Assembly (NCBI RefSeq): GCF_963667555.1
Contig: NZ_OY763421.1
Location: 575,562 to 639,561 of the forward strand
Direction: 5' to 3'
Length of the DNA: 64,000 nt
Source of the DNA: an uncultured Methanolobus sp.
GTDB taxonomy: Archaea > Halobacteriota > Methanosarcinia > Methanosarcinales > Methanosarcinaceae
The position numbers were made by a program, and so were the translations under genes. The stretch's first letter is position 1. Each line of letters opens with the position of its first letter. The notes beneath the pieces were generated by a model that did not search any database, was not told the origin of the DNA, and saw nothing but the letters and a program-made list of their open reading frames with translations. This document shows, one piece after another, positions 54,213-64,000 of this stretch.

Positions 54213-57200
54213 CTATTCTTTCCTCTTCAGGATAACGATAACACATGCCAGCAGGACTATAATGCCTGTAACTGCCAGCCAGGCATGATTCACAGGCGAT
54301 GACGTACTTTCAGGCATAGGGATCTCCTGCACATCCGTATGAAGTTCAGATTCTTCCAACGTACCTTCCACTGTAGTATCCTCTACATCTTCCTGAACAG
54401 ACCTGAAAGCTACCAGAGGATCATCATCTTCTGAATCTTTAATTCCATCGCCATCAGTATCCGGGTTGAATGGGTCAGTTCCTATCCTGTATTCCACTAT
54501 ATTCGGAAGCCCGTCCCCGTCAGAATCCAGAGGAGCACCATCATCTTCCGGTATGACCTGCTTTCCTGCAAGGGCAAAGCTCGAAAGATGTGAGACCCTT
54601 GCCCATACATGACCTTCATAACTCTCTCCATACATTTCAATATTGGAAGTGTCCACACCTGCATTAGATAACTTTGTCCACCTGCCGGTATCTTCATTCA
54701 GATAGTACATGCAAAGAGTATCCTCATCAATGTCGATTTTGTCAGTAAGATCACCGTCCCCGTTGCGGTCAAGTTCACTGAAGCGATAGTATATCGATAT
54801 CAGAGTACCGTTGATAATATCGGCGGTTGCATTCTCAACATTCTCACTTACGGTAATGTCAAGGTATTTTCCTATCTCATATTCTTTTGATGCAAGTCCC
54901 GTGCCTGAAGCCAGAACATGTGCAGAAGAACCTGGCTTTCTTATCTTTATCCATGGTTTAACATTTGCATCAAGGATAATTCCCACTGTTGAATCAGTCT
55001 TCTTTATCACATCGGCGGAATCTATGACGAAAATATCCGAAGGTGCCATGAATTCTATCAGTACGGAATCACTGGAAGTTGTGACATGCTGGCTCCTGAA
55101 CGCATTCAGTATCCTGCAATAGTCATACATGTAGGGTTGCGAAAGCATGACAACTGTCTGAGTGCTGTTCCATACTCCATACCTGACAGCCATCCGGTCA
55201 TAATCTGAGATCAGCATATTGGAAAGTGTTTCCAGATCTCTGCTGAGCACATCATAGCTGATATTACCGGCTGTTCCGTTCACTTTCGCCGGTCTACCCA
55301 GCAGAAGCACATAAGTTTCATCCGAATGGTTCATCAAAAACTCATCTGCTGAATAAACGGTAACGTTGGTATATTCATTCAGGATGTCCAGCAGTTCTTC
55401 ATTTTCCTCGCTTGCATCATATACTACCGTGATCCCCTCAACATTGCTTAGAAGTGAATCCGTGTCAAGTGAATCATTGATGTTATCACCGTCAGTATCC
55501 TCCATCAACGGGTTGGTTGCAAAGCATATCTCCTGAAGATCCGTGTAACCGTCGTTATCGGTATCCTGGGACAATGGACTCGTCTTCTTTTCAAGTTCTT
55601 CGGCATCTGTAAGTCCATCAAAGTCCGTATCATTAAGTAGAGGACTCGTTCCGGGACCGTACACCTCTGTACCATCAGACAGTCCATCATTATCTGTGTC
55701 AGGATCAAGCGGATCAGACATGAGATCCTTCTCCAGACTATCGAAGAGTCCGTCATCGTCTGAATCCGGCTTCAGCAGATTTGAATTGAACAAAGTCTCT
55801 TCATGATCCGTCAAACCGTCATCATCCGTATCTGCTTTCAGCGGGTTTGATGACAGGATGAACTCCACAAGGTCACTGAGGCCTTCGCCATCTGTGTCCT
55901 GAAGTAGTGGATCACTTGCAAAGAACACCTCTGTACTGTCATCCAGTCCGTCTCCATCGGTATCATAGTTGGTAAGGCTGGTGTTAAGTGACTTTTCAGT
56001 GAAGTCATTCAGACCATCGTTATCCGTATCGGAATTTAAGGGATTTGAACTGCTGTTCCCACCAAGATAGCATTCCTCATGGTCGGTCAGTCCGTCAAAA
56101 TCACTATCCTTATAGCGCGGGTCGCTGGTCACGTGGATAGTGTAAGTACCTGATGAATTGGTAATGGTCACAGGCCAGCCGATCTGTTCATTTATATCTA
56201 TGAGGCTGTCCTTATCCTTGTCAGCACCGGAGCTTACCCAGCCTTCCCTGGCAGGATAATAACTGGTGTCAACTATTCCTATAACCTCTCTGTCATCTTC
56301 GGCAGGAGCAGGTACGGATGCGTTCCATGTCTGGTAGAATCTAAGTGCGTAGATGTCACTACTGTTAGGCGCAGTAAAGTTCAGGATTGCAGATCCATAG
56401 GTCTCATTGCCAATAGCAGGTGTTCCGTTGTATATTTCCTCATGCAGTGTGGAATTGTCCAGGCTCACGAAAAGCCAGCACTTTGCAGGTTCATTTGTGG
56501 AATTGGCCTTTCCGATAAGTGTGTAATCTATGACTGCCGTGATGTTGGTTTGCGGATCGGTCTTTATGTTGCTACCCATACCGTTCATGTCAACATTGCT
56601 GACATATGCTTTAGCTGTGAAGTTCGTGTCATAAAGGTCTGAAATTCCATTTCCGTTAGTATCTTTTGACCTTGGGTTCAATCCTTTGAGGAACTCATAG
56701 AAGTCTGCCAGACCGTCATCATCCGTATCGTTGACCAGTGGGCTTGACCATACATGCTGCGTGAAGGTCTCATCATAGAAATCAAATTCAATGTCCCATC
56801 CATGATACTCCTCAAAGTCACTTAGCCTGTCACCATCGGTGTCCCATAGAAGCGGATCATAACCGTAACGCAGCTCAAGTCCGTCCTCAAGTCCGTCTCC
56901 GTCGCTGTCCTTGTTCATGGGGATGGTGCCATACTCAATTTCATATCCGTCGGACAGCCCATCGTTATCGGTATCCAGCCTCAGGTAGCTTGTACCATTA
57001 CGCAGTTCGTCAGCGTAGAGCACACCGTCACCATCCGGATCATTGGATGAAATGGATGTCCACTCTACGAAATCACCAATGTCTGCTGGCATGACATCAA
57101 AGTAAAGTGTGGAAGGATCAGAATCTGAAGTACCGGAATTGCTTTTCTCACTGCAGTGCCATCCGAATAGCCACCAGCACTTGTCGTAGTAGACATTATT

Positions 57201-60200
57201 ATCTGTTCTCAGCCAGAACTTGAACGGGAAGTTAACAGCTGCAACCGGTTCAACCCAAAGATATGCATGATAATCCGTTTCTTTCTTCCATTTCGTGTAT
57301 GTATAAGTAATTGGAATGAAACCCAGATTGACAGTTTGAGTAATTTCTTCGCTTGTTATATTAGTTGTCCCCTCGGTAGTAGAACTATTAATGGAAAGCG
57401 TTTGAGCCGGATTACACATGTATTGAGGACGAATGTAACTATTGCGGACATTAGTAAGTGAACCACGAGGTGTTGATGTAACTATGCCGTTAAAATCACT
57501 CTGCAGCTCTATAAGATCGCCTTCTGTCAGTCCATTATACGTGCGGTCTTCAACTTTTATGGAAGTATCCAGCATTTGCAGATCCACTTCAGTCTTGACC
57601 CTTACATCAAGGAAAAGTCCGATAAGCCATTCGAAAAACATCTGGGACCAGCCTTTACCGAATATCCATCCCACTATAAGGTCAGACAGGGCAACAAGTA
57701 ATGCAATTGCCCATCCGACCACGGGGATAGTGGCTATGGCCGCCAGGGCAACCGCATATATGATCATCAATAAGGCATACATCGTACCTACAAAAATTCC
57801 GTATCCTGACCACCCCTCGCTTGAGGCTATTGACCAGAATGCATAGAAAGCAATTGCCCCGATAACGATCCAGCCAATAACAGAAAGTACACTGGATATC
57901 CTGTTAACGGCACCCAGAAAACCATTACGTATCTCTGAGACCGATTCGGTCATTGCTGCCATGAGTTTCCAGCTTGTCTGTCCTGCAATCGGTGCAAGCG
58001 GTTCAAGTTTCACAAAAGCGAGGTATGAATAGACTGCCGCTCCGCCGATTATGAGGTTACATACGAAGTCAATAGCCGATATACCATAACTGTCAATGGC
58101 ATCAAGAACATCATTTCCTTCAGGGAAATTGAAATCAGTATTCACTGTACCGATCTTTGTCACCGTGGATTCACCGGTCTCCCAGGCTATCATGAGATTC
58201 ATGAATGTTGCAAGCGTGTCAACATCAAGATTCCTCGACAGGCCCCACTGCCTTGTTTCTTCCAGCATTTCTTCAGTGGTGATACTTTCACTGGTGTTCG
58301 TATCGTACCAGGTCATCTTCATGCTCTTTGAGGTGATAAGAGGCCGATCCTTCAGTCCTATGTCATAACTGTTACCTGTAATGTACGAACCCTCAGCCAG
58401 TTCATCCATTGACTGGTATCTGAAATCATCCTCAAACAGGCCAATAACAGGCAGTATCATGCCGGAAGGCAGGGATGACAGTATATCGGAGGTCATTTCG
58501 CCTGTTATCTTTGCAAGGGCTTCATCCTGATGGCTTGCAGAGCCCGTTTCATAATCAATGGTCACATTATACTCATTCTGCAACTTTTCCGGCATCTGCA
58601 TGAGGGAAGTCTGGTCCCTTAAGAACGCATAGGAAAGAACAAAACCGGCTTCAAAGGTTCGGTTCTTATCATCACTGAAGAACAGTCCGAAATCTGACCC
58701 CTGATTCTCTTCAACATTAAAGCCTGTGAGCATGAAATTCTCATGATACTGTGCAAGGGTTGTGGAAACAGATTCATATTCTGTTGTTACCAGTGTAAAG
58801 GTTTCCCAGTCCCCTCTTTTATCACTGCTGGCAATTAGTGTGGATCCTCCACCGTTTTTTGCTGTAACGTAAAGTCCATTGGACGCTCTAAGTGCTATCT
58901 GGTTATTCTCAAGATCAAGAAGTTCAAATATCTCACTGCTACCAATGTCGTTGCTGCCCGCGATAAGTTCATGTTCCCCTGTATCGGAAGCGTACACATA
59001 CTTCCCGCTGTCAGATTTCAATGCGACTTCGTTGTTATTAAGATAAACTATCTCAAAGTTTTCGGCTCCTGAGGTGGATGTGCTTCCTGCAATAAGTTTT
59101 GAGTCAGCGCCACTAGCTGAGACATACTGACCTTTGTATGCTTCTAATAGTACTTCCTTCGGCCTGTCGGTCTTTCCTGACACCATCCATGTCAGTTGTG
59201 CCTGCGTAACGGTTTCCAGTGCAGAGTCCTGCGGATAGAACATGCGACCGTTCAGGGCTACTGTATCACCAAAATCCTTTACAGGAGAAAGAGGAACGTA
59301 GGCTTTACCCAGTGTAGTGACGATTCCGTAATCTTCCTTCGCATCAGTATCGGATGCAATACCGCCAACAAGTTCCAGTTCCCATAGCTGCAGGTCTGAT
59401 CCGGTAGAACTGTTCTGGACCACGGTGGTTCCATTGATATCGGAATATATTTCCAGGCACTTTCCACTGTGTCTGGTGCTGATCTGATAAACTCCGTCGC
59501 TATCCAGTTCCAGTTTCCAGAGCTGGTGTTCTTTGCCGGAATAATTTCCTACAGTAACATTTGCCATATCCTCTGTGCTGGCATTGAAAACCTCAAGGTA
59601 TTTGCTGTCGCTACTGGAAATGATGCTGTAGTAACCGTCATCTCTCGATTCAAGTCTCCATAGCTGGTAATCCTCGCCGGAATAATTGCCGGTGGTCACA
59701 TTCTGCTCATCAGCATTGACAGGAGCTTGCAGGCTTTCTCCGTTCTCTACAGATATTATCCTGCAATCAACGGGAATTGTCAGTTCCAGCATAGGAGTGA
59801 CGGTAACATCATCTTTTGAACCGTTAAGGTCCTTCATGGTTGAGAGTGCATCATCAGGCCAGTCCCAGCTCTGTGATATCAGTTTCAAATGCTCTTCGTT
59901 TTCCGGTCTTATCTGGAAATTAAGATAAACCGGATTCCCATTCGAAGAGATATTGAAATCAAAAGTCTTATTTGAGCTGGATTTAGAGAATGGGGAAATA
60001 TCAAGGGCATCTATTACACCGTCATTGTCGTTATCAAGGTCCCAGGCATTTACAAATCCATCACCATCGATGTCATTAGATGAAACGTTGTGGACCTCGA
60101 AGTAATCAGCAAGACCATCATAATTGGAATCTGGCTCAAGGGGATCGAGATCGTTACTGACCTCAAAGAGGTCGTTAAGCAGGTCAAAATCTGAATCAGT

Positions 60201-60659
60201 ATTATTGATGTCGGTTCCAAGGATAAGTTCAACAGAATCCGGAATGCCGTCCCCATCACTGTCAGGGCCGTATTTTGTCAGGTTCATATCGATATCAGAA
60301 ACATCAGATGCAAGGGAATTAATTTCCAGAAACGTCCCGTTGCTATTTTCATCTGTAACGTTTTTTTGTATCGAGTTCATCAAAGCGTCAATGTCTGCTC
60401 CCGGTTCGTGCTGGTTCGCAAAGGCGACAGATTGTGCAAGCACATTTAACGCAGAAACTTCAGAGGGTGCTATAGCTGGCGACCCTTCGGCAGAATTATA
60501 AAAGGTGTTATCATTGGAAGCAGCTAAAGCAGGGTAAATAGCTGACCCTATCAGCAGATAGATCGTACAGAGTGCAAAAAGCTGAATCGCTTTTATGTGA
60601 TAAGAGGAAAATATGCCAGCTATCCGGACAGACATAATGTAAGTTCGACCCCCGAACAT
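54213..60659 (-). CDS. Giant surface protein with TSP3-type repeats and beta-trefoil domains
   Basis: A 2148-residue protein. Signal sequence near residues 25-47; TSP3-like calcium-binding repeats (DSDGDGIPD type) at about 125-225; a ricin-like beta-trefoil with Q-L-W motifs (about 300-450); a fascin-like trefoil (about 505-625); a strongly hydrophobic island with several membrane spans (about 860-1006); then a long TSP3-type array (1200-1270 and about 1490-1735), a beta domain, another TSP3 unit near 2050 and a C-terminal anchor ([23 protein letters not shown]). No PGF motif. The start may be ATG 60659 (box A-like AAATATAAAA 24 bases upstream, leaderless) or ATG 60635 after GGGGGT. It ends with TAG; reading on would add only about 15 residues. 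Confidence 0.8.
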   Translation of the reverse strand: MFGGRTYIMSVRIAGIFSSYHIKAIQLFALCTIYLLIGSAIYPALAASNDNTFYNSAEGSPAIAPSEVSALNVLAQSVAFANQHEPGADIDALMNSIQKNVTDENSNGTFLEINSLASDVSDIDMNLTKYGPDSDGDGIPDSVELILGTDINNTDSDFDLLNDLFEVSNDLDPLEPDSNYDGLADYFEVHNVSSNDIDGDGFVNAWDLDNDNDGVIDALDISPFSKSSSNKTFDFNISSNGNPVYLNFQIRPENEEHLKLISQSWDWPDDALSTMKDLNGSKDDVTVTPMLELTIPVDCRIISVENGESLQAPVNADEQNVTTGNYSGEDYQLWRLESRDDGYYSIISSSDSKYLEVFNASTEDMANVTVGNYSGKEHQLWKLELDSDGVYQISTRHSGKCLEIYSDINGTTVVQNSSTGSDLQLWELELVGGIASDTDAKEDYGIVTTLGKAYVPLSPVKDFGDTVALNGRMFYPQDSALETVTQAQLTWMVSGKTDRPKEVLLEAYKGQYVSASGADSKLIAGSTSTSGAENFEIVYLNNNEVALKSDSGKYVYASDTGEHELIAGSNDIGSSEIFELLDLENNQIALRASNGLYVTAKNGGGSTLIASSDKRGDWETFTLVTTEYESVSTTLAQYHENFMLTGFNVEENQGSDFGLFFSDDKNRTFEAGFVLSYAFLRDQTSLMQMPEKLQNEYNVTIDYETGSASHQDEALAKITGEMTSDILSSLPSGMILPVIGLFEDDFRYQSMDELAEGSYITGNSYDIGLKDRPLITSKSMKMTWYDTNTSESITTEEMLEETRQWGLSRNLDVDTLATFMNLMIAWETGESTVTKIGTVNTDFNFPEGNDVLDAIDSYGISAIDFVCNLIIGGAAVYSYLAFVKLEPLAPIAGQTSWKLMAAMTESVSEIRNGFLGAVNRISSVLSVIGWIVIGAIAFYAFWSIASSEGWSGYGIFVGTMYALLMIIYAVALAAIATIPVVGWAIALLVALSDLIVGWIFGKGWSQMFFEWLIGLFLDVRVKTEVDLQMLDTSIKVEDRTYNGLTEGDLIELQSDFNGIVTSTPRGSLTNVRNSYIRPQYMCNPAQTLSINSSTTEGTTNITSEEITQTVNLGFIPITYTYTKWKKETDYHAYLWVEPVAAVNFPFKFWLRTDNNVYYDKCWWLFGWHCSEKSNSGTSDSDPSTLYFDVMPADIGDFVEWTSISSNDPDGDGVLYADELRNGTSYLRLDTDNDGLSDGYEIEYGTIPMNKDSDGDGLEDGLELRYGYDPLLWDTDGDRLSDFEEYHGWDIEFDFYDETFTQHVWSSPLVNDTDDDGLADFYEFLKGLNPRSKDTNGNGISDLYDTNFTAKAYVSNVDMNGMGSNIKTDPQTNITAVIDYTLIGKANSTNEPAKCWLFVSLDNSTLHEEIYNGTPAIGNETYGSAILNFTAPNSSDIYALRFYQTWNASVPAPAEDDREVIGIVDTSYYPAREGWVSSGADKDKDSLIDINEQIGWPVTITNSSGTYTIHVTSDPRYKDSDFDGLTDHEECYLGGNSSSNPLNSDTDNDGLNDFTEKSLNTSLTNYDTDGDGLDDSTEVFFASDPLLQDTDGEGLSDLVEFILSSNPLKADTDDDGLTDHEETLFNSNLLKPDSDDDGLFDSLEKDLMSDPLDPDTDNDGLSDGTEVYGPGTSPLLNDTDFDGLTDAEELEKKTSPLSQDTDNDGYTDLQEICFATNPLMEDTDGDNINDSLDTDSLLSNVEGITVVYDASEENEELLDILNEYTNVTVYSADEFLMNHSDETYVLLLGRPAKVNGTAGNISYDVLSRDLETLSNMLISDYDRMAVRYGVWNSTQTVVMLSQPYMYDYCRILNAFRSQHVTTSSDSVLIEFMAPSDIFVIDSADVIKKTDSTVGIILDANVKPWIKIRKPGSSAHVLASGTGLASKEYEIGKYLDITVSENVENATADIINGTLISIYYRFSELDRNGDGDLTDKIDIDEDTLCMYYLNEDTGRWTKLSNAGVDTSNIEMYGESYEGHVWARVSHLSSFALAGKQVIPEDDGAPLDSDGDGLPNIVEYRIGTDPFNPDTDGDGIKDSEDDDPLVAFRSVQEDVEDTTVEGTLEESELHTDVQEIPMPESTSSPVNHAWLAVTGIIVLLACVIVILKRKE

Positions 60660-60822
60660 TTTATTCTAATATAGACATTTTATATTTCATCTATAATAAT
60701 CTTCCTCAAATGCTTTTAATAGTTTTATTTTGTTTATATTATTATATTCTAATATTAGTGTTTTAGGAGCTGAAATAGGGATCTAGCACCATATTAATAT
60801 CTAAGATCCATATAGATATAGT

Positions 60823-60878
60823 ATTTCAAAACTATTTGAAACCAAATCTATATATAGTATTTCAACATATTTTGAAAT
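60823..60878 (+). promoter_or_regulatory. Permease promoter flanked by two ArsR-like palindromes
   Basis: Site 1 is TTTCAA-N6-TTGAAA (60824-60841); site 2 is ATTTCAA-N6-TTGAAAT (60859-60878). Between them lies the box A CTATATATAG (60848-60857), which would start transcription at about the ATG at 60880. The palindromes resemble winged-helix ArsR/SmtB operators, and site 2 would block initiation. Confidence 0.6.
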
Positions 60879-60879
60879 A

Positions 60880-61917
60880 ATGGCATCTTACATCATAGAC
60901 CTGGCTTACATTGGTATTGCATCGGTCAAGGAGTACCTTGCGTTGCATGTACTTCTTTGTCTGATCCCTGCCTTTTTCCTGGCAGGTGCAATAGCTTCAC
61001 TCTTCTCGAAAGAGTCGGTCTTGAAATTCTTCGGGGCTGACGCACCAAAATATGTTTCCTATTCGGTTGCCGCCATTTCCGGCTGTCTCCTTGCCGTGTG
61101 TAGCTGCACGGTCCTGCCACTTTTTGCAGGAATATACAAGAGAGGTGCCGGGATCGGCCCCGCAACCACGTTCCTGTTCTCAGCCCCGGCCATCAATATA
61201 CTCGCCATCGTCTATACTGCAAAGATACTCGGATACGACCTTGGAGTAGCCAGAGCCGTTATTGCGATACTGCTCTCAGTTTTCATCGGTCTTGTTATGT
61301 CTTTCCTATATGAGAGAAAAGATGTTGAGAAGAAAGGTATCAAGACATTCGGTGATGAAAAACATGCTCACACAGTATGGCTTTTCCTTTTGCTGCTTGC
61401 GATCCTTGTAACACCGGAGATCCTGCCAACATGGAATCCAATGCTAGCTGTGGAAATTCCACTGATACTTATCACAGTATATGTATCCCTGAAATGGTTT
61501 GACAGGGATGAGCTTGAAAGCTGGATGGGAGAAACCTGGTTCCTTATAAAGCAGATAACTCCGCTGCTGCTCATCGGCGTGTTCTTTGCAGGTATCATTG
61601 TTGAACTTCTTCCGGCAGAATACGTTGTGGAATACGTAGGTGGAGCTACAGTAAGTTCCTACATAATTGCCTCGGTCTCAGCCGCTCTTATGTATTTCTC
61701 CACACTGACCGAAGTTCCGATCATAAGCGCACTCACAGTTCTTGGAATGGGAAAAGGCCCTGCTCTGTCAATGCTGCTCGCTGGTCCTGCACTGAGCCTT
61801 CCAAATATGATAGTAATAAACAGGATAATGGGATTTAAGAAAGGAATGACCTATATTTCCCTTGTAGTTGTAGTGGCAGCAGTAGCAGGATATGTGTTTG
61901 GGATGTATGTTGTCTGA
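60880..61917 (+). CDS. ArsP-like permease
   Basis: A 345-residue membrane protein of the ArsP/DUF318 permease family with two similar halves and about eight to ten spans. It carries the conserved motif AVCSCTVLPLFAGIYKRGAG in the first half and FSTLTEVPIISALTVLGMGKGPA in the second. ArsP proteins export methylated trivalent arsenicals; related permeases have unknown substrates. No ribosome site precedes the ATG, and box A placement suggests a leaderless message. It heads an operon with phosphoesterase, ferredoxin, thioredoxin-like and DGC genes, so a role in handling thiol-reactive compounds is plausible. Confidence 0.85.
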   Translation: MASYIIDLAYIGIASVKEYLALHVLLCLIPAFFLAGAIASLFSKESVLKFFGADAPKYVSYSVAAISGCLLAVCSCTVLPLFAGIYKRGAGIGPATTFLFSAPAINILAIVYTAKILGYDLGVARAVIAILLSVFIGLVMSFLYERKDVEKKGIKTFGDEKHAHTVWLFLLLLAILVTPEILPTWNPMLAVEIPLILITVYVSLKWFDRDELESWMGETWFLIKQITPLLLIGVFFAGIIVELLPAEYVVEYVGGATVSSYIIASVSAALMYFSTLTEVPIISALTVLGMGKGPALSMLLAGPALSLPNMIVINRIMGFKKGMTYISLVVVVAAVAGYVFGMYVV

Positions 61918-61955
61918 CACACGATTCCCAATTATTATAACTAAATGGTGCTAAG

Positions 61956-62645
61956 ATGAAAATATTACTGATATCAGACATTCACGGAAACAAGGAAGCC
62001 CTTGATGCTGCAATGTCTGTTCCTCATGACATGGTTGTCTGCCTTGGCGACCTTGCGGACTATGGTCCTTCACCATCCGAATGTATTGACTTTATCATGG
62101 AGAACAATATTGAGACAGTTCTTGGAAACCATGATGCTGCCGTAGGTTCAAGAATTGAATGCGGTTGTGGTTATAAGTACAAGCATCTTTCCGTTGCAAC
62201 CCGTGATTACACATGGGAAGTTACATCCGATAGGCATATGGATTTTTTAAATCATCTGCCGTTCAGCATTCAGAAAGAGATCGATGGCCTGAAACTCTAT
62301 TTCACACACGGTAGTCCAAGGTCAAATTATGAGTATATGAGACCGGAAACTCCTGATGCTGAATTTGAAGAAATGATATGTGGAATCGATGCGGATGTAC
62401 TTTTCATCGGTCATTCACATCAGTCGTTTGTCAGAAAATTCAAGGACATGTTGATAGTAAATCCAGGTTCGGTCGGTCAGCCAAGAGATGAAAACTGTAA
62501 AGCCAGTTGTGCAGTGTTTGACACTCTTTCCGGTGAGGCTGAGTTAGTAAGACTTGATTATGATATTGAAGAAACATGCCGGAAAATTAAAGAATCAATG
62601 CCACATCCTGATGAACTGATAACTATATTAAAGAGAGGGTACTGA
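61956..62645 (+). CDS. YfcE-type metallophosphoesterase
   Basis: A 229-residue calcineurin-like phosphoesterase: SDIHGN (residues 7-12), LGDLADYG, LGNHDAA, FTHGSPR and IGHSHQSF provide all metal and phosphate ligands. Archaeal members hydrolyse phosphodiesters; the natural substrate is unknown. It lies 38 bases after the permease gene. Confidence 0.9.
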   Translation: MKILLISDIHGNKEALDAAMSVPHDMVVCLGDLADYGPSPSECIDFIMENNIETVLGNHDAAVGSRIECGCGYKYKHLSVATRDYTWEVTSDRHMDFLNHLPFSIQKEIDGLKLYFTHGSPRSNYEYMRPETPDAEFEEMICGIDADVLFIGHSHQSFVRKFKDMLIVNPGSVGQPRDENCKASCAVFDTLSGEAELVRLDYDIEETCRKIKESMPHPDELITILKRGY

Positions 62646-62687
62646 CATTCTCTTTACAGTTCTTATAACATTACAGGAAGTATTCTG

Positions 62688-62870
62688 ATGGTATTTGTTG
62701 CAGTTTATGATAAAAAATGTACAGGTTGTGGTTCATGTGTGAACGCATGCCAGAACGATATTCTTGAGCTTAAGGATGGAATATGTTTTCCTGCAAAGAT
62801 GAAGGCATGTAAATATTGCCTGGATTGCGTTGCAGCCTGTGATTTTGACGCTATAAAAGTATTCCCTTGA
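62688..62870 (+). CDS. Small 2[4Fe-4S] ferredoxin
   Basis: A 60-residue protein with two cluster motifs: CTGCGSCVNAC and CKYCLDCVAAC. The first follows C-x2-C-x2-C-x3-C closely, the second likewise. The start is ATG 62688, after AGGAAG. It supplies electrons to a partner, perhaps the thioredoxin-like protein 63 bases downstream. Confidence 0.92.
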   Translation: MVFVAVYDKKCTGCGSCVNACQNDILELKDGICFPAKMKACKYCLDCVAACDFDAIKVFP

Positions 62871-62933
62871 TTTTAGTAAAGGGATTTGAATATGAAATAT
62901 TGATTATGGAATATTGATAAAGGAGATAAAGAT

Positions 62934-63167
62934 ATGAAAATAGAAATTCTGGGTTCTGGTTGTGCAAAATGTAACAAGACAAAGAAGTTTGTCGAGGAAG
63001 CAGTTGCACAGGCTGGCATTGATGCTGAGATCGTAAAGGTTGAAGAGATGAACGATATAATTGCATATGGTGTTCTTATCACTCCTGCTGTTGTAGTAGA
63101 CGGTGAAGTTAAGATCGTTGGCAGAGTGCCAAAGGTTGACGAGATCCTTGAATGGATCACAAAATGA
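62934..63167 (+). CDS. Thioredoxin-like redox-active disulfide protein
   Basis: A 77-residue minimal thioredoxin fold with the active site GCAKC (residues 9-13) and the cis-Pro loop ITPAVVVDGE. It resembles the methanogen MTH895 type. The start has a strong AAAGGAG. Proteins of this type often sit beside ArsP-like permeases and DGC-domain genes, as here; a reductase role for a thiol or metalloid compound is inferred. Confidence 0.9.
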   Translation: MKIEILGSGCAKCNKTKKFVEEAVAQAGIDAEIVKVEEMNDIIAYGVLITPAVVVDGEVKIVGRVPKVDEILEWITK

Positions 63168-63202
63168 GTAAACCGGAGTTAGAAAAATAACGAGGTCTTT
63201 AC

Positions 63203-63580
63203 ATGTCTGAAAGCGTAAAATGTTCATGCGGCTCCGATCATGTTGGAATCTTCCCATGTGCCGGTGCTTCAAATGTCGGTCAGCTCAGCAATGCCATTGC
63301 TGTTGAATTACATAAGCAGGGTACTGGCACGATGATGTGTACCGTGGGTATCGGTGGCAAAAGGACCGGCCTGCTCAAATCCGCAGAAGGCTGTGAGCGT
63401 ATCATAGTCATAGATGGCTGCCCTGTAAATTGTGCCAAAGCAACAATGGAAGAAGCAGGTATTAAAATCGACAAACACATTCTGCTTTCAGATCAATTTG
63501 ACATTAAAAAGAACAAGAACCTTGACCTCGACCCACAAGAGGTTCAGGATGTACTTGCAAGGGTTTCAGAATTACTCTGA
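63203..63580 (+). CDS. DGC-domain putative zinc-binding protein
   Basis: A 125-residue protein of the DGC-domain family. Conserved cysteines are in KCSCGSDH, FPCAGASNVGQ, MMCTVGIGG and the eponymous DGCPVNC. The cysteine set suggests binding of zinc or another thiophilic metal or metalloid. It is the last gene of the permease operon; the next gene converges on it. Confidence 0.85.
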   Translation: MSESVKCSCGSDHVGIFPCAGASNVGQLSNAIAVELHKQGTGTMMCTVGIGGKRTGLLKSAEGCERIIVIDGCPVNCAKATMEEAGIKIDKHILLSDQFDIKKNKNLDLDPQEVQDVLARVSELL

Positions 63581-63711
63581 AACCTGTTTTTCTCACAGAG
63601 ACTCTCGGAAAAGTCTATACATTGAATATATTTGGCCATTTTTCAAGTAAAAGTCCAAAAGCAGTATTTAGTAATTAATCTCAAATGTATCTATTGATTT
63701 CAATTACCTAG

Positions 63712-64000
63712 TCACAATACTATACCTAAATTCCAGGCTTCGTGTGTCCTAATAATTTCGGCAACTTCTTTATTTTCATTCCATTCTTCGTATCCTCTCT
63801 CACATGCATCTCCATAATAACTGTGTATTTCAATGCCCAAAAATTTGCGAGGTGCACTTATCATTGTTGTTTCAATTTTTCTCCAGTTCCCAGAAGAATA
63901 TTCATATGCTACAAAAACATGACCGGGGATATGAATTAACTCGGTTTCTATTCCGACTGATTCCAATAGGGAAGCATAAAGCACAGCTAAATCATCACAA
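63712..64000 (-). CDS. Transglutaminase-like protein, C-terminal part
   Basis: About 96 residues are visible and the frame runs off the right edge. The edge shows CDDLAVLYASLLESVGIETE, the catalytic-cysteine segment of transglutaminase-like domains, followed by GHVFVAYE with the catalytic His and then the Asp/Glu region. Probably a cysteine protease-like or cross-linking domain of a larger surface protein. The start is outside the window. Confidence 0.75.
   Translation of the reverse strand, partial: CDDLAVLYASLLESVGIETELIHIPGHVFVAYEYSSGNWRKIETTMISAPRKFLGIEIHSYYGDACERGYEEWNENKEVAEIIRTHEAWNLGIVL

Noticed and set aside
54168..54215. Possible amber readthrough of the giant surface protein
   Set aside because: The protein ends naturally after a membrane anchor and basic residues; the added 15 residues show no domain. 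Noted only as a TAG stop.

Overview
The window looks like a chromosomal segment of a methylotrophic methanogenic archaeon of the Methanosarcinaceae (a Methanolobus- or Methanococcoides-like organism). The evidence is moderately low GC, GGTGA/GAGG-type ribosome binding sites with archaeal box A promoters, an archaellin end, V4R, KaiC-like and CheF-like signalling proteins, a DUF2117-type protein, a run of surface proteins with PGF-CTERM tails, and two genes interrupted only by an in-frame amber (TAG) codon, as expected where TAG can be read as pyrrolysine. The genus is an inference from gene content.

Positions 1-17,800 are a signalling region. The end of an archaellin and a secreted protein are followed by a lipoprotein/membrane protein, two histone-deacetylase-fold hydrolases and a GNAT acetyltransferase with a zinc ribbon (1112-6057). 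A tightly packed eight-gene unit (6263-14540) then encodes a CheF-like protein, a V4R ligand-binding protein, an Sm-like small protein, a KaiC-like ATPase, a Roadblock/LC7 protein, a 1018-residue coiled-coil protein with an eleven-fold 84-bp repeat, a second GNAT protein and an unknown protein. Around it lie a second KaiC-like ATPase, a winged-helix/ParA-type ATPase pair and a probable degenerate ATPase. Two deacylases and two acetyltransferases beside a CheF/KaiC/V4R/LC7 set next to an archaellin gene suggest an undescribed acetylation-linked signalling module; this is the most interesting system-level candidate.

Positions 17,800-25,400 hold housekeeping and regulatory genes: a winged-helix regulator, a DUF2117 protein, a UPF0173 metallo-hydrolase, a PocR-type histidine kinase, a sodium:solute symporter with a 41-residue partner, and a HepT/MntA toxin-antitoxin pair in which hepT carries an in-frame TAG.

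Positions 25,597-48,574 are a tandem array of five giant secreted surface proteins. Each has a signal peptide, parallel beta-helix (NosD-type) repeats, a PGF-pre-PGF domain and a PGF-CTERM membrane tail. Their N-terminal modules differ (InlB-type repeat, GLUG repeats, FN3/cadherin-like). The fifth gene is open throughout except for a TAG at codon 40. The 3' ends and promoters of neighbours are duplicated, and three upstream regions share related inverted repeats.

Positions 49,000-53,400 repeat the symporter and small-partner operon, then hold a gene-poor stretch with several strong candidate structured RNAs, a methyltransferase, and an IS1-family element (translated through a probable -1 frameshift) nested in a dispersed hairpin repeat that also occurs near 23.9 kb and 48.7 kb. 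Positions 53,425-60,659 encode a membrane-anchored protein and a 2148-residue surface protein with calcium-binding-type repeats. Positions 60,880-63,580 are a redox/permease operon (ArsP-like permease, phosphoesterase, ferredoxin, thioredoxin-like and DGC-domain proteins) under a promoter flanked by two ArsR-like palindromes. The right edge cuts a transglutaminase-like gene.
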